Shown here piece by piece: positions 54,633 through 64,000 of a DNA stretch of 64,000 bases (positions within the stretch are counted from its first letter, which is position 1; each line of letters opens with the position of its first letter). The notes under the pieces were generated by a model. The model was not told the DNA's origin. It searched no databases and saw only the letters and a program-made list of their open reading frames with translations. Location of the stretch: NCBI GenBank assembly GCA_002964805.2, contig PUDQ02000001.1, positions 1,760,001 through 1,824,000 of the forward strand, read 5' to 3'. The position numbers and the translations under genes were made by a program. The stretch is from Trametes villosa (Eukaryota; Basidiomycota; Agaricomycetes; Polyporales; Polyporaceae).

Positions 54633-57108
54633 ATGGCCGACTACACGGGCGCAAACGAGACCTCGGGCCTCACCACCGCCCGCCCGAAGACGCGCAGCCG
54701 CAAGTGGATCTGGATCGGCGTCCCCGTCGCCATCGCCGTCATCCTCGCGGCCGTCCTCGGCGGCGTCCTCGGCAGCCGCGCGCACAAGAACAACAACAAC
54801 AGCTCCGCGAGCGGCGCCGCCGCCGACAGCGGCCCGTCGCCCACGGGCGAGGCCGCTGCGAGCCAGGCGGCGAGCATCAAGGAGGCCGTCGGCCTCTTCC
54901 CGACGGCGACGAACAGCCAATACCTCCTCCCCCTATACCCCTCTACGGTACGTGAGCCGCGCGTGCATCATTTTGCCACTGTCACTCACCGCGGTTGCCA
55001 TCTGCCAGACTAATACCGCTGCTTACACGACCCCCACCTTCCACGAGTCCAACAACGCCGCACTCGCATGGCCCAAGGACTCGTTCCAGCCGTCGAGCCC
55101 GAAGCCGACGTCCGTGCGCCCCGACCGGCCGCGCCTCATCGCGCCCTCGTACAAGTGGAACGCGCTCCCGGCACTGATCAAGAGCGACCCGTACCTCAAG
55201 TTCTGGAACGACACCATCTTCGGGAACGCGACGCAGTACTTCGGGCTCGACCCGGTGCAGTACCACATGGACGGCAGCAGCGGCATCCTCGACAACGCGC
55301 GCGAGATCAAGCAGCGCGTGAAGGCGTTCGCGTACGCGTACCGGATGACGAACGACTCGAAGTGGCTGGACAGGACGTACACGGAGCTCCAGGTAAGCGC
55401 ATGCCCTTATGTATCCCGGGCCCCCGCTCAAGCGCCGTCTTCCCGCACAGAACGCTGTCTCGGACTCGTTCGGTCCCCCCGCGCCCGACAAATGGAACCC
55501 GACGCACTTCCTCGACACTGCGGAGTTCACGGCCGCGTTCGCGATTGCGTACGACTGGCTGCACGACGCGTGGTCCGCGGACCAGCGGAGCACGATCCTG
55601 TCCTCGATGAAGACATACGGGCTCGAGCCCGGCCTCGGTGCGTTCGCCGGGAACTCCTCCACCGGCTGGTGGGCGAACAACATCGAGGGCAACTGGAACT
55701 GCGTGTGCAACAGCGGCCTGACCATGGGCGCGCTCGCGATCCTCGAGGACGACGACAGCGACACGGCGCAGCAGATCATCGCGAAGACCATCCCGAACGC
55801 GCTCGCCAACTGCATCTGGGCCGTGTCCTCGGACGGGACGTGGGCGGAGACCGCGAACTACTGGTACTTCGGCACGACCGGCCTCGCCGAGATGACGTCC
55901 TCGCTGATCTCCGCGACCGGATCCGACTTCGGGCTACTGAAGACGAACCCGCACCTGGAGCTGACGGGCTTCTACCACATGTACGTGACCGGGCCCGGCT
56001 CGCTGTTCGCGTACGGCGACCACGGGCCGAACAAGTTCTCGACGACCGCGAACGGCATCCTCTTCTGGGGCGACGCGCTGAACCACCCCGAGTACGTGCT
56101 CTTCCAGCGCGACCAGCACGACGCGCCGGAGCCGAACAGCATGTTCTGGTACGACCCGAGCGTCGCGGGCGCGTTCTGGGACGGGCTGCCGCTCGACCGC
56201 TTCTTCGACAACAGCACGGACCAGTGGGGCGCGATGCGCAGCAGCTGGACGGACGAGAACGCGCTGTACGTCGCGATGAAGGCCGGCACGCTCACGGGCC
56301 ACCAGACGCACAACGACCTCGACGCGGGCGACTTTGTGATCGACGCGCTCGGCACGCGCTGGGCGGGCGAGCTCGGCTCGGGCGACTACCTCTCCGAGGG
56401 CTACTTCTCGAGCGACGCGCAGAACAGCGACCGGTGGCTGTACTACCGCAAGCGCACCGAGGGCCAGAACACGATCCTTGTGAACAAGGCGAACCAGCTC
56501 GTGACTGCCCACCCGACAGTCGAACACGACACGTCCGGGACGGCGCAGGGCTCGAGCACGGTGTTCGACGTGCCGAAGGACTCTACTGCGTACTTCACCG
56601 CTGACCTTGCGAGCGCGTACGACAACGTGTGAGTAATGGCTTTCAAACGTTTCGTGGAGGATTTGTCTGATCGTGCACTTGCAGCAACTCGTTCAAGCGC
56701 GGAATCCGAATGATTAACGGCCGCAAGCAGGTGCTCCTCCAGGACGACATCGACGCGTCGGGCGACATCATGTGGCGGATGCACACGAACGCGACGGTGG
56801 CCGTGTCGGGCACGTCCGCGACGCTGACGATCGGCGACAAGAAGCTGGACCTGAGCATCCTGAACGCGCCGTCGGGCGTGTCGATCACGACGGGCGACGC
56901 GGTGCGGTTCTCGGACGACCCGGCGCTGCCGTCCGGGCAGGTCGACCAGCCGAACCCGGGCGTGACGGTGGTGATGATCAGCCTGCCGGCGGGCAAGTAC
57001 AGCCTGCAGGTGCTCTTCAACCCGCAGTGGGACGGGATGTCGGCGAACGACTTCGTGACGCCGCCGTCGGTCGCGGTCGACAGCTGGTCGTTGACGAGCC
57101 ATAACTGA
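54633..57108 (+). CDS. membrane-anchored heparinase II/III-like polysaccharide lyase
   Basis: Four exons (54633-54947, 55009-55392, 55451-56628, 56685-57108) give 766 residues. The N-terminal cytosolic part is followed by one anchor 'WIWIGVPVAIAVILAAVLGG' and an Asn/Ser linker, so the enzyme faces the cell exterior or secretory lumen. The alpha/alpha-toroid part includes 'ILDNAREIKQRVKAFAYAYR', 'FAIAYDWLHDAWSADQRSTI' and 'WWANNIEGNWNCVCNSGLTM'. 'TWAETANYWYFGTTGLAEMT' has the candidate catalytic Tyr. 'GHQTHNDLDAGDFVIDALGT' with RWAGELG matches the His/Asp metal or catalytic segment of heparinase II/III-type beta domains. The C-terminal beta-sandwich ends 'VDSWSLTSHN'. Substrate, perhaps an acidic wall or plant polysaccharide, is unknown. 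It sits between two homeodomain genes on the same strand. Confidence 0.82.
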
Positions 57109-57663
57109 GCGATGTCTCCCCTCTCCTCACTGGATATTTGTTTCGTCTTTTTACCATCATTTTTTGTGCGTGGTCCGCCAGGATGTTGCGGACGGACTGT
57201 TGATTGAGTATCGACGAGGTAGTAGTAGCAATGGACTGTAGGTAGCAAGCACACTAGTCTCTCCCTGGACCCTGCCGTCGGGCAAGTACACTACGTTCTT
57301 TCGTGTCAGCCGCGCGATGTGCGACGTAGTCGCAGGTTCTCCTCACGATCTAATGTATATCCGTATCTCTCTTTTACCCTCTCCCCTATGTCCGCTGCTC
57401 CCACCTGAAGGTGTCTGGTACGGTAGGAGGTGGACAGAGGCTAACAACGACAGGGGCTGCCCGATCGTTCGTTGGACGCGATCACGAGACCGCGACGCGA
57501 TCGACGAGGTGAACATCGTCACTTCGCTTCCCTCTTCGGCTCACCGCAACCTCTGGTTATCCGCGTCAGCCGCGGAGGTCAGCCACACTCGGACTCGACA
57601 TCTATGCGCGCTGGTCGCCTCTAGCACTGTACGTTTCTCTTCTACTCCCACAACTCCCTATAG
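57109..57663. other. intergenic upstream of homeodomain gene 2
   Basis: A 555-bp spacer. An open frame beginning at 57317 is not in frame with the homeodomain and has no motif. Confidence 0.5.
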
Positions 57664-58925
57664 ATGGATACAAGCACCTCTCCTCGCAAGACCCGCTCGC
57701 GCTCGCGCTTCGTTTCAGCGAGCTACGACCCGGGCAGCTCCCCGAAGACGGCTTCCCCGGCGGCGAGCCCTTTCCATCCGAACACGGCCATTACCTCGGT
57801 ACCTGTTATGAAGGCCTCGTCTATGGAACCTGTGCGGAGCCACTATGTTCAAGTTGGGTCGGCGAAGCGGGCACGACACAAGATGACGGACCTCCAGTTG
57901 GAACGACTCGAGGAGCTGTACCGCGCAAACACGCACCCTAACCGGGAGGCAAAGGAGGACCTTGCCAGGGAAACCGGGATGTGAGTCGCACGCATGCATC
58001 TAGAATTCGCGGTGCATCGTTGACCCACATGTTGCGTGACAGGCCCCTCAAGACCGTCTTGATCTGGTTCCAGAATAGACGGCAGGACCGCAGACGAGGG
58101 AAAGCAGCTGCAGCCGCGAAGGCCGCTGGAGCGCGCGCGGAGCGTGCCCAAGCACTGAAGGCCCGCAAATTGTCTGGAGGGAAGCTCAAAGCGAACCCGC
58201 AACGGAAGAAGTCCACTCCTACCGCCGCTGTACGACCGCTCGAGGTTGCGTCACCAGTTTTACCGGACACTCAAGCGCAGAACGGTGGCGGAGATGCTTC
58301 TCTGCCGCCAACTGCACCAGTTACCGTGTCATCGCGGGCGGACGACTCGATGGACGTCGACTCTAGTTCACCCTCCACTGCTCCAACCTCAGTACATACC
58401 ATGCACCGTGGCACCAGGCTTCTTCCCCGAGTCGCGCGCTCGCCCAGCAGCTCTCTCGACTCGTCGTCGTCCATAGACGCTCCGAATGCGCTCTGGAGGC
58501 TGGTTAGGGCATCCCCGCCTGCGCCGCCCCCTCTCCCGGTTGCTACGAGGCAGCCGTTCGGGAACCTGCAGGCCCAGCAAGTTGCGACGCGAAAGCCCGA
58601 CCTGGAATGGGCCTGTGCGAACTCAGCCTCCCGCCGCAAGCACGGCCGCTACGTCTACCGTGACGAGGACGACTCCGAGGGCGAACACAGCGAGCACGAC
58701 GGCCTCGACGGGCAGGAGAACCCAGCACGACCCCACCGAAATGCTACGAATCCCCCAGTCAGGAAGCGGTGGCAGCAGCGCGAAGCCGCAGCTGGACATC
58801 GATCGCTGACCGACTCGAAGGTGGAGATACCGCGGGAGTACGACCTGCTCTTCCCCCCGGACATGGTCCTCGGCGCATCCCTGCTGCTCACGTTCAAGAA
58901 CTCTGCGGGTTCGCCTAGGCTGTGA
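57664..58925 (+). CDS. homeodomain transcription factor 2
   Basis: A 399-residue protein in two exons (57664-57980 and 58043-58925). Residues about 62-125 form the homeodomain: 'KRARHKMTDLQLERLEELYR' is the arm and helix 1, 'REAKEDLARETGM' helix 2 and 'PLKTVLIWFQNRRQDRRRG' helix 3. The intron is at the same codon and phase as in homeodomain gene 1 (AT|G of 'TGM'). The downstream part is low-complexity (KAAAAAKAAGARAERA, Ser/Pro runs), then 'KPDLEWACANSASRRK', which shares LEWACA with gene 1, and an Asp/Glu stretch. It ends 'EYDLLFPPDMVLGASLLLTF' and KNSAGSPRL. A nuclear regulator by fold; targets unknown. Confidence 0.85.
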
Positions 58926-59434
58926 TCATTATGCTGGCTTGGCGAGCGATCTACAGTATCTGCTGGTCATCGTCTGGTGCAACCTCTCGGTCAGCCTTGC
59001 AATCCTCCGGTTCCTCTAGGCCTGTTGGCGTCTGGGTCACGGTTCTCTCTAGCTTCGTCTGGTCGACAGGGTTTCTGCTCAGGCCGACAACATCCTCCCG
59101 CCATCTATCATCTAACTTACTCACACACATCCCAACGCTCCACCCTACCACACTTGACACAATATACAGCCCTCACACCTTCCTATCATTGGGCATGGAA
59201 TGATAAAGAGATGATGATTGCGCGCTCAACTCAAACAACACAACATAGACAGCTACTGATGCAAAATACCGTGAGTATGCTACTTATTGGTGACAGACAG
59301 TGTGGGCGGATGCCGATGCTTGCGTGGAAGAAATGCGGACAGCATTGAGCTCTACAGAGAAGCAAAACACATGCGAATTAGACACTCCTCCCTCACTAAA
59401 AACAATGCGCTATAGACATGACGCGCGAGTGCGC
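58926..59434. other. convergent 3' region
   Basis: A 509-bp stretch between the stop of homeodomain gene 2 and the stop of UTP17, relatively A+T-rich for the window. No feature was recognised. Confidence 0.5.
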
Positions 59435-62400
59435 TCAGCCAAGAGACTTTTTCCGCTTCTTCCCTGCTTTCACCGCGGGCGACGCGTCCGACTGGACTGG
59501 GGACGGCTGACTGGGCGTATGCGTACGGCCGTTGGGGGTGACACCGTTGGGTTTCGACTTCAATGCACTCGCCGGCGTCGACGGCGCCGTACGAGTCCCG
59601 TTTAGATGCGGGGGAACGCCGTTCGGTTTGTGGATGCCGTTCACCTGCGTGAGCGCTGGTGGTAGTCTTGACTCTGAAGGAGCTGAATGCAACGTCAGTA
59701 TCGGCAGCTACAAATGCGAGTACGGCAGGGGCACACACCTTTGATCGCGCACTGGATGAACAGCTCCACGAAGCCGTTCATCTCCTGCCTGTCCACTACA
59801 CGGTCCAGAGACAAGCCGCTCTTGGAGGGTCGAAGCGGTGCGTCCGTATCCTCGTCGACGTCCATATCCTCGTCCTGCTCTCCCTCCTGCTCCTCATGCT
59901 CGTCCGCATCATCGGAACGCGCAGCGAGGAACCCGTCCATGACGGAATCGAAGAGCATCTCCAGAGGGGGCACGAGATGTGCGGGCGCGTCGAATGCCGA
60001 GGCGACCTCCTTGCCCTTCCATGGCTGCGCAGCGCTGGTAGACGCAGAGGTGGAGGCGGAAGGCCCAGTTGCGAGGTCCGCGAACGCAGATGCGCCGAAG
60101 ATGTCGTGGAAGAGCGTGCGCTTGCCTGCGACGGCGTCGCGCGTGATGCCCTGGGCGGACGCACCCTCGTCTTCGGGCACCTGGACGTCATCTCCAAAAA
60201 CGACGACGCTCCACGCGTCGGTGACGCCGAGTAGAGTAAACCCTGCAGGATCGGTCGGGAAGAATCCGGATGATGGGACGGGAATGGCGGTGCGTAGGTG
60301 GAAGGGGAGGGTGCGGGTGGCAATGGGCGTAGATGCGAGGGGTTCGAAGATGAGGATCTTTGTCGACGGCGAGTCTGCGGTTGTTGCGGGAGGGATGCGC
60401 TCCATCACCACAAACTGGTCCTCGTCTGGATGGGAGACTGGGCGCTCGATCGCGGTCCGACTGCGATAGTGCCAGCGCACTGGACAGGGAAACGGTAAGC
60501 TAGGGCATGTATAGAGTGCAAAAAGAAAACGTACAGCTCTGCGAAACAAGATCCCAAAGGAGCACATCTCTTGGTCCACTGATGACCACGTACCGGCCGC
60601 TAGAGCCTACAAACTGGGCACTCGACACAGTCGCACACTCTGGGCATGTGAGGACCTGGCATAGCGCATTCGTATTAGGGTCGTAGACGGCGACGTGCGA
60701 TCCAACGGAAACCGCAAGTAATGAGCCGTCGGGAGACCACGAGACATCGGCAGGGGTTTCGTCGCGGAAGCGTAGTGTCGAGCGAGCGACCCAGAACTCT
60801 GATCATACAACACGTCAGCATGGAATGCGGGACCATCTCCAACAGCTATCGCACCTTCTATGCCATCAGACTTCGTCTTGACAGAACGTATTCTCCAAGT
60901 CTTGATATGCCCATCCTCGCCCGTAGTCGCGAGCAAGAGGTCGTCCTGTGTCCGCGCACGAGGGCGGAAAGCGACACCCGTGAGCCTCTTCAATCCATGC
61001 GGTCTATCGATGCGGGTGTTCAATATCCAGAAGCCGGTCTTGCGGTCCCATTGCCAGATCTTCATGTACACTTCTGCGCGGAACGACTCGTCCGCCTCTC
61101 TAGAGTCTACGGTGGCCATCCAGTCGCCGGAGTCGGAAAGCACAACATGCTCGACGCGTGAGGGTTGCAGTGGTTTGTCGTCCCGTCTTGATACGCGGTT
61201 CGAAGGGGAGACTTCGAGCTCGGACAAGAGAGTGGACGTGGAGGGGGAGAAGGTTTGTAGGGAGGAAGGGTGTGATGACGGGAGGATAAGGGTGGAGGAG
61301 AGGGAGTGGACGGCGAGGGGGACGGCAGTGGATGTGGAGGGTCGGTCATGAGATATTGCGGGATCTGTGTAGACATTTAGCAATGGTTCGCACCAGCGGT
61401 GAGCGCACTGGGAGCTCACCAAGCTTGATCCGCGCTATTGACCGTGCGATTTTGAGCGTCGAGGCACGGACGAAGATGAAGGAGGCGTCAGCGAGGCCAA
61501 GGAGGTACTCCTCTTCCCCGCTGTTGTTTAGCAGCGCGATGTGCACGATGGGGGACCCGACGCGAGGCACAAACTCCTTCTTCCCAGTATGCAGCTGCCA
61601 GATGACCAGGACCGCCTCTTCACCTCCACTGAGCAAGTACGCGCCGTTCGGCGTGAAAGCAAGCGACGATACGGCGTGTGCGTGCCAGTGCAGAGTGGTC
61701 GTCTGCGCAGTCTTCTCCACGCCCGGCGTCTTGATCCCAATCGACTCGTTCAGACAGTACCACAGCCGGATGCACCCAGTAGCGTCGCCAGTCGCGAAGT
61801 ACTCCTCCGAGGGGTGGAACGCCAGGCAGGTCAAGCGCTCGGGCGAGACGAACTTCGTGAAGCCAGCCTTCAGATCCGCCGTCTGGCAAACGTAGGCTTT
61901 GTGACCAGCAGTGGCTACTAACCATGCACCGCTTGGGGAGATCGCCAGCCCCGTGGTAGATCTCGTCTTGCCCACACCCACGATCTCCGAGGAAGTCTGC
62001 ACTTGTGCCCCGGACGTCGCAGCAGTCGGCTTGAATGCTACTCGCAAAACAGCGACGTTGTCCTCCGCCGTCGCAACGTGCGCTGCAAAAGGCTGAGCAC
62101 GGCTGTACTCGGTGGGACCAGCAGGGAAGGCCGCGCACCTTTGCTCGTCTTCTTTTTCGTCGGCCGCGCGGCAGCGACAAATACGTGCTCCCGGAATCGC
62201 TCGTGCGCGGTCAAGTGAAATATGGGCTGTGCGATGTTGATGGTCTGCAGGAGCGAGGCGTCCAGGAAGTCCCACACGCGGATGTAGCCATCGAGAGAGC
62301 CGGTGATCAACTGGAATGGGTTGTGCGGGTTGAGGATCGCGGCGGTAACGACGTCGGACTGCACCGAGCTTCCCGCCGTGCTAGACACACTCGTAGGTGG

Positions 62401-62738
62401 GGGTGTAAGGGTGGACACGACCTCGCCGGTCGCGACGGCATGGATCTTCACAGACGGACCCGCGGCGGAGAAAAAGTAGCTGCACAGACACAAAACATGA
62501 GCGAACCCACACACCCAGCGCGCACCAGCATGACCACGCACCTCCCGTCCTTGGTAAAGATCGGCGGCACCCTGCTCGCGGACGAGTCCGTGAGCGACTT
62601 CCACGACCACGCCTCCTCCGCGTCCTCGACCTCTTTTCCCTTCGCCTTCCGCCGCTTGCGCGGGTTCAGCCCTCCGGCGGCGGGCGGTGCATCCTGCGCG
62701 GCCTTCGCGGGCGCGCCGTAGGGGTCCGGCGCAGTCAT
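59435..62738 (-). CDS. UTP17: UTP17/WDR75-like small-subunit processome protein
   Basis: A nucleolar WD40 protein of the t-UTP/UtpA subcomplex, needed for pre-18S rRNA transcription and processing. The chosen start at 62738 gives 'MTAPDPYGAPAKAAQ'; an in-frame ATG at 62768 is possible. A KRRKAKGKE nuclear-localisation-like patch comes first. Two WD40 propellers follow: 'PFQLITGSLDGYIRVWDFLD', 'GLAISPSGAWLVATAGHKAY', 'LAFHPSEEYFATGDATGCIR' and 'LAFTPNGAYLLSGGEEAVLV' in the first. The second has 'VLSDSGDWMATVDSREADES' (the conserved eighth-position blade of WDR75), 'LLLATTGEDGHIKTWRI' and 'DVSWSPDGSLLAVSVGSHVA'. An acidic run (EEQEGEQDEDMDVDED) precedes 'VDRQEMNGFVELFIQCAIK'. The Lys-rich end KKRKKSLG stops at 59435. 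About eight exons; length roughly 900. Confidence 0.88.
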
Positions 62739-63232
62739 GGTGCGCGTCCGGTCGACAGCCACAGGCATGGTCGGGAGGCGGGGCGTGGTGAGGGCGAGGA
62801 GCAAAGCCGTTCTTGCCCAAAAATTTGCCACGTGCCCGAAATGGCAATCAGGGCGGGAGGCGCGCGCCGACCCCCGGGCGCTTCCACCCCCGCCTCATAC
62901 TGGTAACTGAAGTGCTCGTGCAGTCGGAATGGAGTGAATTGCGGCGTATATACACAAGCTCGACTACAACAACGGGTGAACCTAGCGGATAGGAGTGGGG
63001 TTGGCATGCAGCGTCGTGGCGGTCGTCGCGAAATTGATACAGTGCAGCATGGGGTGGTTGGGTATCGCAGGATGAATGAAGTACACATAGTTAAGCCATA
63101 CGCGTGGGAGGTAGGTAAAGGGTTCGCAGGGCCCGCAAGCACATATCCACTACTGGTCACAACAGCGGGCATATAAAGAGCAATTGAAGTACAAGCATAC
63201 AGAAGCAGGAATTGGAATTGAGATTGAGACGT
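62739..63232. other. intergenic between UTP17 and the transcription factor
   Basis: A 494-bp stretch with the UTP17 promoter and the 3' UTR of the next minus-strand gene. No other feature was recognised. Confidence 0.5.
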
Positions 63233-64000
63233 TTACCAGATCTGGGGCGCGGCCGGGAGGTAATCCGCCGGGAGCAGGAAGGCGTCGATGCCGTTCGCGC
63301 CGAAAGACGCGCCGCCGAGGCTCTGGTCGGAGAGCCACACAGGTAGCTGCTCGTTCGAGGTCGTCTCGAAGCCGCGCCAGATGTTCTCGATGTTCGGCGC
63401 GTACTGGACGTACGGGTGGGGCGGGCCCATTGGGACGTGACCAGCGGCGTCGGGGTGTCCCTGGTACGGCGGCTCGAAGGTCGGGGAAGTAGGGGGCTGC
63501 GACGTCGTCTGGCTGACTGCGTCGGAAGAATATCCGCCAGCGTCGCTGACGGAGCGGTGCCTTTGATCCCGGGGCATCGTCGGCGAGCGGGATGAGATGG
63601 ACTGTCTCCTCTTCCTGAAACGCTTGAGCATCAACTGCAGCGTCAACGCATATCGCCCTCCAGGCACTGATACGAGCGAACTGTGAGCGAACAGAACGTT
63701 TTATAAATAACGGAGCGTACCTTCTGAGAGAAGCGCAGACAGCTGCTCGACGAGAGCCCTGATCTCCTGGGGGTTGCATTGATCGGGACTAGACAGGTCT
63801 TCAGTAACCCGGTACTATCTTTATCAAGCTATGAAACTCACATAAGACGGCACAGGCGGAGCAAGAACGACGCCGAGAACGTCGCCGTTGCATGGGTATA
63901 ATGCACCGCTACACATAGGTCAGTAAAAAATTCTCTACAGACCCAATGGCTAGTCAAACATACCGTATTTCATGCCCTCGCGGTAGGACGGCGAGTTGAC
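63233..64000 (-). CDS. fungal-specific transcription factor, C-terminal part (partial)
   Basis: The gene enters from the right edge; only its 3' exons are inside. Reading leftwards, an exon with 'VNSPSYREGMKY' is followed by 'AVHYTHATATFSASFLLRLC', then 'DQCNPQEIRALVEQLSALLS'. The last exon begins 'PGGRYALTLQLMLKRFRKRR' and runs to the stop at 63233-63235. The helical ATATFSASFLLRL and LVEQLSALLSE pieces resemble the end of the fungal_trans regulatory domain of Zn(2)Cys(6) factors. The tail is Pro/Ser/Gln-rich and ends 'FLLPADYLPAAPQIW', similar to several basidiomycete Zn(2)Cys(6) proteins. The DNA-binding cluster would lie outside the window, so class assignment is inference. Confidence 0.68.

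Noticed and set aside
54952..56604. 550-codon open frame overlapping the lyase-like gene in another frame
   Set aside because: Its start agrees with the lyase frame only over exon 2; beyond about 55392 it reads out of frame as Arg-rich low-complexity sequence. Splicing at 55392-55451 restores the conserved frame.
53098..58925. Homeodomain genes as a mating-type A locus
   Set aside because: The two genes are on the same strand, both non-TALE with the same intron, and separated by a lyase gene. I see no divergent HD1/HD2 pair and no mitochondrial intermediate peptidase gene in the window.

Overview
The window is nuclear DNA from a filamentous basidiomycete, most likely an Agaricomycete. Genes are compact and G+C-rich, most are split by GT-AG introns of about 50-75 nt, and several have exons of 7-16 nt. 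Family content also fits: WHIM, FAM32A, TMEM115, COG1, ARMH3, RSC9 and UTP17 orthologues, intronless F-box proteins and non-TALE homeodomain proteins. I cannot name the species; a polypore-like fungus is a guess. I see no tRNA, rRNA or CRISPR. About 26 protein genes are supported; the last runs off the right edge.

Layout. 0.5-3.6 kb (minus): a DDT/WHIM-type chromatin protein and a FAM32A-like spliceosomal protein. 3.9-8.9 kb (plus): TMEM115-like Golgi protein followed by COG1. 9.7-12.2 kb: a many-intron seven-helix membrane protein facing SEC61 gamma. 12.5-14.9 kb: an intronless PPR protein. 15.1-18.7 kb (minus): glycine decarboxylase P-protein. 19.7-24.6 kb (minus): ARMH3-like protein and RSC9. 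25.2-28.6 kb: an F-box-like protein and an HxxxDG acyltransferase. 29.3-29.9 kb: a 619-bp non-autonomous DNA transposon (MITE-like). 29.9-32.0 kb: no gene seen. 32.0-36.2 kb: a divergent pair, SLC35C1-type GDP-fucose transporter and O-fucosyltransferase-like enzyme. 36.9-41.5 kb: two tandem FBXO21-like proteins. 41.9-45.1 kb: ketopantoate reductase and a xylose-reductase-type aldo-keto reductase. 45.5-48.2 kb: a PB1-domain protein. 48.2-50.9 kb: gene-poor. 50.9-58.9 kb: an F-box protein, then two homeodomain genes flanking a membrane-anchored heparinase-II/III-like enzyme. 59.4-62.7 kb: UTP17/WDR75. 63.2 kb to edge: C-terminus of a fungal-type transcription factor.

Themes. Several genes act in the ER/Golgi (TMEM115, COG1, SEC61 gamma, ARMH3, fucose transporter, fucosyltransferase). 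Two neighbouring pairs look functionally linked: TMEM115 with COG1, and the transporter with the fucosyltransferase. The two homeodomain genes share an intron position inside the homeodomain and a downstream LEWACA motif, so they are probably old tandem paralogues separated by the lyase gene. Exon limits were read by eye from splice sites and family fit; none was computed or tested against RNA.
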